A DNA stretch of 64,000 nucleotides. It comes from Lumbricus rubellus. Lineage: Eukaryota; Annelida; Clitellata; Crassiclitellata; Lumbricidae. The notes under the pieces were generated by a model. The model was not told where the DNA came from, searched no databases, and saw nothing but the letters and a program-made list of their open reading frames with translations. Positions 25,501 to 36,094 of the stretch are shown in pieces; the stretch's first letter is position 1; every line of letters begins with the position of its first letter. The stretch spans positions 33,209,719 to 33,273,718 of the forward strand of contig OX243811.1 of the NCBI GenBank assembly GCA_945859605.1, written 5' to 3'. The position numbers and the translations under genes are program-made.

Positions 25501-25831
25501 CTGCTGACCTTCGGGTGGTGGTTTCTTTGGTTCCTACAACCATTCATCACTAAAAGTGCAACATGCAGGCAACAGAAAAACAAATGATATCAAAAGCAAA
25601 AGTTCAAACCTAAATATTATGATCTCTTTGCATATCATAGTGAAACCTTCAAACTCAACATCAGTTTACATAAATTACAAATTTTAGTTAAGTTCTAAGA
25701 AGATCAGTAAGAAGATTCAAACAATAAATAGCAAATATTAGACTTGACAACAGCAGCAGGGTATCAATCAATGTTTCATGTAACAGTGGGCTTAAAAGGA
25801 ATCCTTACACAATAACTCTCAGAGAAATCAC

Positions 25832-25884
<53 letters not shown>

Positions 25885-26742
25885 AGCGCTGACCAAATGC
25901 AAGCTCTACAGTCTACATTACCAACTCTCAATCACTACACTGGGTCTACGATATATAATTATATACAGCACCATCGGCACAAAGTCATTCACTAAACTTT
26001 GGTCAAACAATACAAATGTACCAGCAGCGCTGCAGCAGGTTTCAAGTTTACGGTAAAAAGCCTACCTTGTACGCTTTACTGGTCAATTTCTTCTTTTGTT
26101 TCCCCTCGCCTTCATCTTCAACATCACTTTTGAGTGCGTCATCTTCGTTGATATCGATGTCAGAGTCTGTATCGTCTGATGCAGAGTCTTCGGATTTGTA
26201 GTCCATGTCATCCTCTTCCTGGTCAAACAAACAAACCGAGTCTCATCCAATCTGAAAATTATTTCTATATATAGCATCATTATCACTTTGTGCTTGTAAG
26301 GAATTTTCCTAAGCTGCTGAATTAATACTTGCAAGTCTCTGCTAACGTTAATCTGACATACAATTAAATTTCACAGATCCCAGAAGTGGGGAGCAAAAAC
26401 AAGGCATGGTCTGGAGTGTACAGATAAAATCAGATCAAATGCAAGCCTACAAGTCATTTTGCCGCTTGTTTTTATAGGTAAATGGCCATTATGCCACATG
26501 AAGCTATCACCGTAACTAAACTGCTTTTTAAGATGGAAAAGAATTCGTATGTTGAGTTGAAAAGGTTGATCTCTACGACTGACACAAGAATTCACAGGAT
26601 TACATACTTCGTTAAACCCTCCATATGTTGTTTTGTAGAAATCATCCTCGTCCTCATTTTGAAGGAGGCGGGCCATTCGAGCTCCCGCATTGCTCCGCCG
26701 GTCTCTCGTCGCAGCCAGACCATCAGCATTAGCTGCTGCCAT
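22566..26742 (-). CDS. VPS72: YL1 nuclear protein / VPS72, H2A.Z chaperone
   Basis: Six coding exons on the - strand: 26742-26608, 26218-26066, 25533-25413, 23973-23779, 23559-23406 and 22884-22566. The total is 1077 nt, 358 aa; the human protein is 364 aa. All junctions are GT-AG and in phase. YL1 is a subunit of the SRCAP and TIP60/p400 chromatin-remodelling complexes and holds H2A.Z-H2B. The start is firm: ATG followed by a basic stretch and LLQNEDEDDFYKTTYGGF. An acidic region (EDDMDYKSEDSASDDTDSD) matches the H2A.Z-binding segment. A coiled, charged middle includes RRLTQEELLAEAKITEEINM. PVIRYHSVTVPLVEE is followed by the YL1 C-terminal domain with CSRNFITFTD, CPITGLPAKYFDPVT and SPYANIKAFKLLREAY. 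Intron 3 contains two TTAA-flanked miniature elements. The gene converges on PSMG3. Confidence 0.95.
24117..24186. mobile_element. piggyBac-like miniature element (TTAA-flanked)
   Basis: A 62-bp element between TTAA at 24117-24120 and 24183-24186. Its ends are CCCTTAATGCC and GGCATCAAAGGG. The core GGGTATAGGATTTCCCATAC is shared with the copy at 33837. It lies in VPS72 intron 3. TTAA duplication is the piggyBac hallmark; the assignment is structural. Confidence 0.6.
24236..25244. mobile_element. 1-kb piggyBac-like element, C-rich interior
   Basis: The body (24240-25240) has ends CACATTGACCGCCA and TGGCGGCCAACGTG (12 of 14 matching as an inverted repeat) between TTAA at 24236-24239 and 25241-25244. 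Near the right end are two copies of GGACGA(G/A)TTATCTCGTCC, itself a palindrome. Most of the interior is one-strand C-rich (CCCCACC-type) sequence, which creates long proline-rich open frames on the + strand. No transposase is recognisable. Confidence 0.6.
25831..25883. repeat. (GATA)n microsatellite
   Basis: About 13 units of TAGA/GATA in VPS72 intron 2. No LINE body is recognisable beside it. Confidence 0.8.
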
Positions 26743-27095
26743 TGTATCTCCTAGCTCACGCCAGAGAACAAAGTTGAACCCTCAAAAGAGCTGCAGGCAA
26801 ATTCCTTCAGAAAGTAGACTTGCGTGCTTCAATGCCTTTTTCACCTTCCAAAGTTGTATCTAAATTGTACAAATGATGAACCAAATTAAATTATACTACT
26901 GAAAGCCCCACGCAGCATAAAAACTTTGACATTAAAACTTGCAAAGATATGGTAATTTATTATAAGGAATATTAAAACACCTGGTAACTTAAATCGTTTT
27001 CTCTTACTCAACAGACTACCAGTAATCCTAATGTTCCACCAAAGAGTCTTACTCTCTTGACTCTCTCACAGTCGGGAGGCTATGAAATGTTTAAG
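26743..27095. other. VPS72 upstream flank
   Basis: No gene was seen. The VPS72 promoter should lie here on the - strand, but no specific element was recognised. Confidence 0.3.
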
Positions 27096-27595
27096 GGTAA
27101 TCCCGAAGACTGGGTGCCCGTACTCCAAACAATATGGCTGCCAACGATTGCAATAAAAATAGAGCGCAGCAACCTATGGCGCAGCTACCTATCGACGACA
27201 TCTATCGACTGCATTCGAACATACAATCCGATAAGTCATTTTTTCTCTCGTAAGTACGTAAACGGCTGCTTGCCAACATGCAGGCTAAGTAAGTAAGTAA
27301 TCTATGCAACTAAAGGGTTATATATGAAGGTTAGATATGCATTGTATGGCAGTTGGAAAGTAAATAAACGTGCGCTTTGTAAACGAACTGATCGCTTTTG
27401 AAGCTATAATTATGTTTCGCCGGGCGCTTATGCTACTATCGGCAAGCAGCCGTTCGGTTTGTATGTTGGAATGCAGTCGATAGGTGTCGTCGCTAGGTAG
27501 CTGCGCCATAGGTCGCAGGGCTCTATTTTTATTGCAATCGTTGGCAGCCATATTGTTTGTAGTACGGGCACTGGCAGCCAGTCTTCGGGATTACC
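27096..27595. repeat. Long imperfect inverted repeat
   Basis: The left arm (27096 to about 27275) is repeated inverted at about 27435-27595. Shared blocks include GTAATCCCGAAGACTGG, ACAATATGGCTGCCAACGAT, AATAAAAATAGAGC, TATGGCGCAGCTACCTA and CGGCTGCTTGCC. The arms are separated by about 160 bp. No target duplication or coding sequence was found. The AATCCCGAAGACTG word also occurs at 3738 in a PMP34 intron, which suggests a dispersed family. Confidence 0.7.
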
Positions 27596-27637
27596 TGTTA
27601 TTGATATCACAGTCTGGCGTCTAAAAATCATTAGGTT

Positions 27638-27712
27638 TTGTGAAAATCGGTCTCGGGATCCGGTCGAAATTCGTTTGGGTCAATTGGGTTTCGGGCTGTA
27701 CTCCATAAGAAA
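27638..27712. repeat. Diverged dispersed repeat, copy 2
   Basis: Resembles 1-110: GGGATCCGGTCGAAATTCGT followed by GGGTTTCGGG. It directly follows the long inverted repeat. Confidence 0.4.
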
Positions 27713-28574
27713 TTAACATAATAATATTAATATATTAGTAAATAAGTAATCTAATGCAAAGTTTATTACCCTTATGCCAAATAAGAAAAAATCTCTAACC
27801 CTTCGTTTTTTAATTAATGTTTCACCTTGTACTAATAGATCTATTAAATTAAAGAAAACTTTAAATGTATTTAATTAATAATTATTTATTTTTATGCATA
27901 CCCAACATGCGCAACGTATAGTATTTCCATGAACATGAAGGTCGACGGTCCGATATCATAGAGAGCAACAGCATCGTCGGATGTTGATAAGTAGGTAAGA
28001 TCAAGTCTGATTCTTGATAATCGTATAATTTAATTTCTAGCTGTCTAGCACCCCACCACAAAAGAAAGCCAAACGCAGAGCAGGTTTTCACGAGTGCTGC
28101 GTTGAGTTAGACGGGTTGTCCATACGGCTGAAATGAAGTTAGGTATGAATACGGTATTACGGTTGCCACTTGCCAGTGAGCCAGAGTATCAGTATTTAGC
28201 TGTATGCCAACGTGGGTGTTATGTTGTTTATGCCCGGAATACGCGTCTTCAAATTTCCCAACAGACTCTCTAAATCAGCTTTCGGTCTCTTGAATATTGT
28301 CATCTGGGATATAATAATCTCCCATTTTCTTTTTCTTTGTTTGTCTATATAATTTGTTTTCAATTTAAGATGACAAATTTTATAAAAACTTTTCAGAAGT
28401 TCTAACGCCATTTTTTCTGATTGTCTTCTTCTAGCAGAAAATGTTAGAGTTAAGAAATGAGCACAACAGCATCACAAAAAATTTGACACAGGGTAGTATA
28501 CATATGGGGAAAATAAATGTTCAAATGGTTTTTTCCGCACTAGCAATGCATGGACCAGCTTCTGAGACTTTCCT
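27713..28574. other. Intergenic stretch without recognised features
   Basis: AT-rich sequence with no splice-supported exon and no clear transposon. The 70-codon - strand ORFs at 27882 and 28196 match nothing I know. Confidence 0.3.
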
Positions 28575-28690
28575 CTTTAGCTGTGCTTGGGTCGGAATCA
28601 CCTCTGAATAGTTATTTTGAAGATGCACTATATAAACGTCTTAGATAGATAGATAGATAGATAGATGGATAGACAGATATATAGATAGAT
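28575..28690 (+). mobile_element. LINE 3'-end fragment with GATA tail
   Basis: A diverged GGTCGGAATCACCTCTGAATA hairpin region, CACTATATAAACG, then a run of TAGATAGATAG. It is a worn copy of the 3' end at 47390-47455 with a different microsatellite tail. Confidence 0.5.
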
Positions 28691-28774
28691 ATAGTTCTAA
28701 TAATCTAATAGCAACATGGTCAGTTATGGACAAGAAAATCACCTATGGGAACGGAGTTAATGAAGGTGGAAAAT

Positions 28775-29140
28775 TATTCATTTATGGACTTATTCTACGG
28801 AACCGTCAAGAAATCTGCCTAGGAGCGCTCCCAGCTCAGTCACAGGAAAAGGCTTGAGAGATTTATGAAACAAAGCTTGATTGGTTAGATGCATGTAATA
28901 AATGCAGCTTTGAAGGAAAGTCATATCAGATGGACGGCCCACAGAAAAACAATGGCGCTGTCTGAAAGCTGTGTGCAATACTGGGAACTCAAAGCTCAGC
29001 TTTGTCCACCGAATAAAGGGAAGAACGACGCAGGACACCCGAGGTGGAACAACAGAGTTCCTGCAGACATTGATGAGCTAGTTTCTCAAAGCACCGCAAA
29101 AATGCACAACAACTCCATTTGACAAAACATTTGTTCATAA
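28775..29140 (-). mobile_element. LINE fragment, C-terminal part of the RT ORF
   Basis: The - strand frames read LAHQCLQELCCSTSGVLRRS and then, after shifts, LTNQALFHKSLKPFPVTELG. These match [20 protein letters not shown] and [20 protein letters not shown] of the copy at 46524-47455. The copy is broken by frameshifts and lacks the upstream RT domain. Confidence 0.65.
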
Positions 29141-29404
29141 CAAGTTTATTATCAATGCAGGCTCTAAGAAAATCCTTGAAGAACCTGAATTTGACAACTA
29201 TCAATAATTCCTCATACATATATAATATATGCGCTGTTTATATGTATATACACATATATATATAACCAGAGTATATAAGCATTCTACAAAAACTTGCAGT
29301 GAAGAAGCTCCTCCAGAGCTAAATAATAGGCCTACAATAATATAGCAAAGACAAGAAGCAGCGACAGACAAAGAACTTGCTCTACCAATCACATTTCTTG
29401 GATA

Positions 29405-29478
29405 AAACACGTCCATAATAATAATAATAATAATAATAAATATAATTATAATAATAATAATTATTATAATAATAATTA
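29405..29478. repeat. (AAT)n microsatellite
   Basis: ATA/AAT repeats with an internal inversion (ATTATTATAAT). They generate the spurious isoleucine-rich and tyrosine-rich frames on the - strand. Confidence 0.8.
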
Positions 29479-29486
29479 GCACATAC

Positions 29487-29682
29487 CGATCTATATCTCT
29501 TTGGAAACATTTCTACAAAATAGTCTGCTATATCAACTTCCCCATTATCAATCGTTTGTCCCTGATGTCCATCGTTCTTTGGTGCTATGACACAATGTAA
29601 CATACTTATACACTGACCGCAACAAAGGGTTCCATTGTTTTCCCGTCTGCATCGAAGATTTCTTCACTGCACAATCTCATGA
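29487..29682 (-). CDS. Candidate exon(s) of an unidentified gene
   Basis: A - strand stretch with a pyrimidine-rich acceptor (CCCAAG at 29683 or GTGCAG at 29667) and a good donor, GATCG|GTATGT, at 29486. One frame reads CRRENNGTLCCGQC and, further on, DIADYFVEMFPKRYRS. A second frame reads CSEEIFDADGKTMEPFVAVS and then stops. Both look more protein-like than their surroundings, yet they cannot both be used without an impossible 13-base intron. I do not recognise the product. It may be part of a gene that also includes the pieces at 35034 and 37925, or it may be a pseudogene. Confidence 0.2.
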
Positions 29683-29699
29683 CTTGGGTAAGCAGAACG

Positions 29700-30739
29700 T
29701 AAAAGGAATACAGCAAAGGCAATAATTATAGTCAGAAAGTGATTGATTGACATGCAGTGGATATGCATTGCTCCCGTCCAAAATAGATACAGTTCTACTT
29801 CTGCATATGACAAGATTGTTTGCTTTATATCTCAGACCTTAGAGAATCTCTACTGAGGCACTGCTTTCTGGATCTGAACTTCTCCGACCTATCTGAATCC
29901 ACTCTGACTTCTCAAACGAAATCTGATTTTTTTTTACTACATTACATGAGGTGGACACTGATTCGTGCATTGGGCTCTGCAATAACTATGCCATGGTAGT
30001 CATTAGATTAGATTAGAATTATCATTAGATTAGATTAGATTAGAATTGGAAGTCTGAAAAGTTACTGGAGCTTGAGACTTATGTCTTGGGTAAAAGGAGG
30101 CACTGGTGATCCAAGGTTAAGGACAGGCCAATGCTAGTCTATGCTCATCTCAAATGATGGGTCAGAGATTCGAACTTGCGTCGTCGTACAGGTCGTAAGC
30201 CGATGTGTTGGATGCTCTGACGCCTTGATACCTGAGAGAACCCGTTCACTCAAAACAACACTCAGTCAAACGATCTGGGGCAAGAATTGGATCTGATCCA
30301 GTTCACAACCAAAATCTGAAAAGTATGGCTTAAGTAGATCAGTGTACGTATGGGTGCAGAAAAAATTCACAAAGTGACTGACACATTTCAACTGCGAATC
30401 TTAACATAGAAACAAAACTTCAGAATGAAAATGTATGAATACTCTTGAAAGCTGGCTGAATAGTAGGACAAACCAAAGTCACTTCACAAAACCACTAACA
30501 ACACCATGTCAGGCAATTGTAACATTTAATTTTTATAATGAATATAGCATTTGCTGTCAAAACACCTCAGCAACTAATGCTACTATTTTTTATGCTACAA
30601 AATAAATGGCAAATCTTGATTGTTAGCAATATAAATTAAATAAATAAGCAATGATATTGTTTTGACTAACATTATAAGTTAATTACATGTATATATAAAC
30701 AAAGCTATGAAGAAAGAGGCACGGTGTCCAATACCAAGC
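29700..30739. other. Intergenic stretch with a SINE-like piece
   Basis: At about 30105-30235 the - strand has a tRNA-like block ending in CAAGTTCGAATCTCTGACC, which fits a pol III B box. It is probably a tRNA-derived SINE head. TTAGATTAGATTAGA repeats lie near 30003-30050. No gene was seen. Confidence 0.3.
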
Positions 30740-30836
30740 CTCTATCAGCCTATCAGTTAGTCAGTCAGAGTCAGTCAGTCACAGTAAGTCAGTCAGTCAA
30801 TTAGTCAGTCAGTCAGTCAGTCAGTCAGTCAGTCAA
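30740..30836. repeat. (CAGT)n microsatellite
   Basis: About 20 imperfect CAGT units. No function is evident. Confidence 0.85.
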
Positions 30837-30839
30837 TGG

Positions 30840-31655
30840 CTTTCGTAAACAGTCAGTGAACTGGTAACTCAAAACTCAACATTTAAAAAAACTGATTGAA
30901 TAACGACTAGATGTCAGAAATGACTAAAATGTACATCCTATTAAAAACCAGTGCTTGTGATTTGACTAAATATCACATCAACTACTACTAATAATAATGA
31001 TTGCAGAGGAACATATCATACAGAAATGTGTGTGTGTACATATATATATATATATATACCAATATATATTTATTATATATATTATATATATGAATTGAAC
31101 ATATATACACATGCACACAAGCCTAAATACAATGTCAAAAACCTGCTCTGCAAGGCACACACACATACACAAAGATAGAATTCTAGAACAAAGACTTTTC
31201 AATGGCTTTCGTAAACAGAAGAACTATCAACTGTTTGCCGACGAGAGAGCAGAACAAAAGCATGCAGCGATACGGTGACTAAGATCTAGAAATAATATCC
31301 AAAGAGTTAAACAACCAACCAAACAAATATACATAACAAAATACTAATAACTCTGATAGTAAGTAATCAAACAGTTACGCCAGCAACCGCTCATAATCTA
31401 GCACTCGCCAAAAACCATTTGCATTTGTGAAACGTGCTTTTGGAGTGCTATAGCAGTTACTGTATTATGACAAGATGGTTTTACAAAGAGATTTAAGTTG
31501 ACTTAAGTTGAATATGTCCCTGGTCGCATTATATAAGAATTCACTTTACAGTGATGCATGTTGCACACAAGCCCTGGTCTAAAATAAACACAAAAAGCGA
31601 ATCAGAATCATTATAATCGTTGTTTATTGTTATTACTTAAACTTTCCCAATACCT
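30840..31655. other. Intergenic stretch with (TA)n
   Basis: Contains TA-rich runs at 31035-31090. The word ATGGCTTTCGTAAACAG occurs twice, at 30836 and 31201, about 365 bp apart, which suggests a small direct duplication. No gene was seen. Confidence 0.3.
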
Positions 31656-32516
31656 AAGATATTGGTAACAGGACAATTACCCCCTGGACAATTACCCCCC
31701 GGACAATTACCCCCGGACAATTACCCCCGGGGACAATTACCCCCCGGACAATTACCCCCCGGACAACTACCCCCTGTGCCAATTACCCCCCGGACAACTA
31801 CCCCCCGTACCAATTACCCCCCGGACAATTACCCCCCGTGCCAAAATTAAATCTACAAATGTATGTCATGTTAACGCCTACCTAATTAAATATTTAAATG
31901 TTATTGATGAGTTATGACTTTAGTTAGCATAATAACTAAGCAAGGTTAAGAGCAACTCCACGAAGATAGGCAAGTTATTGTTAAACGTTCAAGAAAAATA
32001 CTAAATCAAATCTGATAACGGCTGTAAGCTAATGTGTGAATAAGGTAAAAAGTTCAAGAAAACTTCAACGTTTTAAACGCCTGCTTAATATTTAAATGTA
32101 ATTATCGATAGAGTTCTGCCTATTTTCGTAATTAAGTAGACTGTGTGTAAGCTAACTCCGTATTGCATTGAATAAGTATTGTAGAGTGAGATAGTGAAGA
32201 AAGATGGCTATAGGCCTACCACAGTAGGCCCTAAAGTTAATTTAGGATAGGCTTAGACAGCGCTGAACGTCCGACAAATACAAAGAGATTAGTAAAGAGA
32301 TTAACGCGTGAGAGAACAAGCTCACACTGTGACACGGGGGGTAATTGTCCGGGGGGTAATTGGTACAGGGGGTAGTTGTCCAGGGGGTAATTGGCACGGG
32401 GGGTAGTTGTCCGGGGGGTAATTGTCCTGGGGGTAATTGTCCAGGGGGTAATTGTCGGGGGGTAATTGTCCGGGGGGTAATTGTCCAGGGGGTAATTGCC
32501 CTAGAACCAAGATATT
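31656..32516. mobile_element. Foldback (TU-like) transposon B with tandem-repeat arms
   Basis: The body (31664-32508, 845 bp) is flanked by a perfect 8-bp duplication, AAGATATT, at 31656-31663 and 32509-32516. The left arm (to about 31845) and right arm (from about 32335) consist of about nine units of GGACAATTACCCCCC or its variants, inverted relative to each other. The inner part of both arms has the same order of variant linkers (GTGCC, GTACC, GTGYC). Termini are GGTAACAGGACAATTACC and the inverse of GGTTCTAGGGCAATTACC. The 490-bp centre is AT-rich and noncoding. It shares TCCACGAAG with the centre of foldback A. Confidence 0.82.
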
Positions 32517-32838
32517 TTAGTTTAGGTTTAATTAAAAATCAGTGTCAAAGCACACAGAATTACAATTATAAAAATAAAAGCTATTATTAAAATGTCGTTA
32601 CATCTCCTGGCTAAGATGACAGCCTAGGTCAAGAAGTTACATGCAGGACAAGGAAGTCGGTCCATCTCTCACAAGAAAAATCCCGAGTTATATGCTCCCT
32701 GAGACACGTTACCTATTCCAATCTAACCTCTGACTTCTAGTGTGAATTAGTCAAAGCACATACAGTCAAGGCCAAAAATAAATGCTAGCCAAGGTAAGGA
32801 TAAATGATTGCAATAAATGAACTCAAAACGATGACCAA

Positions 32839-33025
32839 GGTAAAAGCATGGGCGGAGTTTGGTTTCCGTTCTTGGGAGGGCTAACTCCGAGTCTGGGCCT
32901 TCTTAGGGGGGCTAACCCCCAAAAATGATACCATTTTCATGGTAAAAAAGTTGAATCTGGGCCTTCTTAGGGGGGGGGGGCTTAGCTCCCCCTAGCCCCT
33001 GATAAACTCCGCCCATGGGTAAAAG
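32839..33025. mobile_element. hAT-like miniature element with 8-bp target duplication
   Basis: The body (32847-33017, 171 bp) starts CATGGGCGGAGTTT and ends AAACTCCGCCCATG, a perfect 14-bp inverted repeat. The duplication GGTAAAAG at 32839-32846 and 33018-33025 is perfect. The interior contains two copies of a GGGCCTTCTTAGGGGGG block. Confidence 0.87.
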
Positions 33026-33836
33026 AGACTGGTAACGGCAGTAGTCGAAGCCAAAATGGTGGCCAAGGTAAGGACAGTGACAACAGCAACAGTCAAGCCC
33101 AAAATAGTGACCAGGAAAAAGAACGCAGCTATTAATCTTAACAACTACAAAAATTTGTAAAATAGCTGAAGACAGACTTTCAAACATCAAGTTTAATATA
33201 AAAAAAACGCAAACTGCTTTAAAGCAAACGATAAAATCTTGATCTGCTGGAAATGATTTCATCAAGTCCATTCTAAATCCAAGGAGGTGGCAATGAAACT
33301 AATCAAATGCCCAACATAAATAATTATTGGCACCAGAAATATATCTCATAGATCTGTAGTATTTCTGACATCCAGACTGCTCTTTATTCTGCCTGGAATA
33401 CATCTTCATATTCAGTCATTTAAAAAACTGACACCTTGTCCAAGTCAACTAACCTATTTTTTTTCAAAATGCACCTTCTGAAAGTCTCATTAATGACTTT
33501 ACATGTATATAATACACCAGAATCTCCTTGTAAAACACTTCAGTTAAAGACGGATAAATGGTTAGGAGGAAATCAAAAATTTAACTGAACATCAGAACCT
33601 AGATTTCATTACAGGTAACATCTGATACACTTGCAATTTACAGTTGTTACAAGGAGGTCCGAGAGCAACACGATGAGTGGAGAAGGGTGTCGAAAGTAAT
33701 CTGTCAACAACCTCATAATTAATTTTCCTACAATTATGCATTAATTATCTTTAAGAAAACAGCTGATAGCATCATAAATCAGTTGAGTGTCTATTTGACT
33801 TAGTATTGTCACCTCTCTACATACACTACTACCGTC
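33026..33836. other. Intergenic stretch without recognised features
   Basis: AT-rich, no splice-supported exon. The - strand ORF at 32912-33271 runs into the hAT-like element and is not considered real. Confidence 0.3.
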
Positions 33837-33896
33837 TTAACGGAGGGTATAGGATTTCCCATACCATTTACTACCATCTCGGCATTAAAGGGTTAA
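33837..33896. mobile_element. piggyBac-like miniature element, shortened copy
   Basis: TTAA at 33837-33840 and 33893-33896 flank 52 bp that share GGGTATAGGATTTCCCATAC and CGGCATTAAAGGG with the element at 24117. The left end is shorter, so the inverted repeat is incomplete. Confidence 0.5.
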
Positions 33897-34779
33897 TGGA
33901 GAAGCCGTGAACCTCGAAACACAATACAATGACTCAACCATCGTATTCATCATAACCATCATCATATTCAGTTTTAAAAAACCAAACAGGCACATATGTA
34001 TGTAAGCAAATCTAATGCTGTGCCAGTAAGTAAATAAGTAAGCAATCTGTCAGAAATGTCCAAAATATGCAGCTGGTGGACACAATAGAAAAACAATGTG
34101 ATAATAAACAACGCAGCGTAACTGAAGAAAAGAACCTGCTGTTATCATCGCACAACATGTATAAATTAAATCGATACAGACAAAAACCCTCTAAGTATAT
34201 AATGTACGTCTATGTACACAGGTTATATTACTAACCGTCACTAGGTCTGTGGTGTGCTTTCTGAAAGCACAAGGCAACAGAAAAGAAATTTTAAATTGGA
34301 TCCTTCTGCCGTCGATCCATTCAACGCTCTTTGTACATATTAACTGCATATCATACATTAACACACTGAAACCGCCACTTATAATCAATACGCTATTTCT
34401 TTTACTTATCACTACACTTGCAAGTCAAGTTCCTTGTCATCATAAAGAAGTTAAGCCATAAAGCTGATTTAAATTCGGACAACAGGACCCTGACTGAGCT
34501 ACATAAGAATTTGCAGGCTTCAGACACTCGTCTGTTTCAGCGCATGTACAGAAATATACAAGATACACAAACCGAAACACGCATGCATATAAATGAATGT
34601 GCGCACACGAGTGTAAAACAGTTGAATATTTTTTCTATTTTGACTAGCATTACCGGCAGTGACAGCTTAAAACTGACCATTATTTGATGGTATAGCAGTC
34701 TTTGTACACAGAACAAAACTTTATAACAACTGATTCATCCGCATTCCTGATAGTTGTCGCCTGCACTTAAAAAAACACA
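33897..34779. other. Intergenic stretch without recognised features
   Basis: No gene seen. Small frames at 34191-34687 have no family resemblance. Confidence 0.3.
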
Positions 34780-34895
34780 CACACACACATCTGAATCCAG
34801 ATCCACACACATCTGAATCCAGATCCACACACATCTGAATCCAGATCCACACACATCTGAATCCAGATCCACACACATCCGAATCCAGATCCACG
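34780..34895. repeat. 22-bp minisatellite
   Basis: About five tandem copies of CACACATCTGAATCCAGATC plus two bases. The unit contains the partial palindrome CTGAATCCAG. It creates spurious WIWIQMCVDLDS-type frames on the - strand. Confidence 0.85.
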
Positions 34896-35033
34896 CACTG
34901 AGAACGGGAACGAACTGCAAAAAGATGAAAACCCAATTCAAGTAGAGAACAGCAAATAGGTCGATCAGTTTAAGAGTTCCACCACATACCATCGTCGTAC
35001 ATGCATAACGAACGGAGACTGTGGCTTACTTAC

Positions 35034-35119
35034 GAAGATCATCATCAAGAAACAAGACAAGAACAATGGTCTGACCTCCTCTGATCTCACAACACAGGCA
35101 GCTCTTTCCAGCATAAAAA
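35034..35119 (-). CDS. Candidate exon of an unidentified gene
   Basis: An 86-bp - strand segment between a clean acceptor (CTATTTTAG) and a strong donor (CTTC|GTAAGT). One frame is open and reads FYAGKSCLCCEIRGGQ and then TIVLVLFLDDDL. The splice signals and composition look exon-like, but I do not recognise a family and cannot join it in phase to neighbours. Confidence 0.22.
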
Positions 35120-35689
35120 CTAAAATAGCTGCACCAGATCAGAGAGGCCTTTGATGACTCGCAACCCACCCCACCCCCAGCCCCCATAGCACATCAGTGA
35201 AGTGAAGACTTCCTCTGCAGTCTCACTCCAGCCTTTCTTCCCAAACAGCCATTGTTCATTGAGTGCAAAAAAAATACGAATGTTGTTTACAGTGATGATG
35301 CTTTCTACGCTGCTGCTCACACGTCTTTCTCCTCACAGCTTATAATCCCATACTGCATGATACTCATACGACATGCAAACGTCATGACAAGTAAGAGTTT
35401 CAGCCTAACAGCCCACTACATTATAAAACCATTCATAACCTTGTTGAATACATCAGATAAAACGAAATGTACGGGTTCTTACATACCGACAATCAGTACC
35501 ATTCATCAACAGACATATTAATTAAACTTTGCCCTTTCCAATAATTATATCAGAATGCTGATAAAGCGAAAAAGCAAAAAGTTTAAAATAGCCACAGGTA
35601 GCTTAATAATACTTAAGAAATGCTGATTATTATTTCCACCGGTCAACTGATGAGTAAATATAACTTAGATGAGAGCAGATTGCTTGTCC

Positions 35690-35840
35690 GTCCCCCATTT
35701 CACAGCGTAATGAGTACCTTCCCCCATTTCACAGCGTAATGAGTACCTTCCCCCATTTCACAGCGTAATGAGTACCTTCCCCCATTTCACAGCGTAATGA
35801 GTACCTTCCCCCTTTTCACAGCGTAATGAGTACCTTCCAG
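35690..35840. repeat. 29-bp minisatellite
   Basis: Five near-identical tandem copies of a unit beginning TCCCCCATTTCACAGCGTAA and ending TGAGTACCT. No function is evident. Confidence 0.9.
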
Positions 35841-35889
35841 TTTAATTTCTACACAGAGCATTCACCACGACTTGCTTCGACACCACGTC

Positions 35890-35955
35890 TACAGGGTGGC
35901 TCAAAAAAAATATCACGTTTTATCAGGTGGTACATTTTTTTGGAGCCACCCTGTA
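35890..35955. mobile_element. Short mariner-like miniature element
   Basis: The 62-bp body (35892-35953) starts CAGGGTGGCTC and ends GAGCCACCCTG, flanked by TA on both sides. Almost the whole element is a hairpin. The first eight bases, CAGGGTGG, match those of the 1-kb mariner-like element at 56658. Confidence 0.75.
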
Positions 35956-36094
35956 CATAATGACACACCACGACACCGTCAAAGGTCAGTGAGAACTTCA
36001 TTTGTCCCGCTACGAATAATAAAGTCCTGATTTCAATACCATCACGACTATCTTGACGTATCCAATACACGTCAGTGATCTCACAACATTTCCT
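35954..36094 (-). CDS. Coding-like stretch interrupted by a miniature element
   Basis: From an acceptor-like TTCTGAATTAG at 36095 the - strand frame reads CCEITDVYWIRQDSRDGIEI and continues GQMKFSLTFDGVVVCHY up to the TA-flanked element at 35892. It resembles protein in composition but matches no family I can name. It could be an exon or pseudo-exon of the unidentified gene, or chance. Confidence 0.18.

Noticed and set aside
29201..29482. Polyisoleucine frame
   Set aside because: AAT microsatellite translation.
31662..32590. Repetitive QLPPGQLPPD frames on both strands
   Set aside because: They are translations of the tandem arms of foldback element B.
34721..34992. Repetitive WIQMCVDLDSDVCGSG frames
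   Set aside because: Produced by the 22-bp minisatellite; no gene context.
34780..35840. Regular repeats with short spacing, superficially CRISPR-like
   Set aside because: Units are head-to-tail without unique spacers, and the DNA is from an animal.
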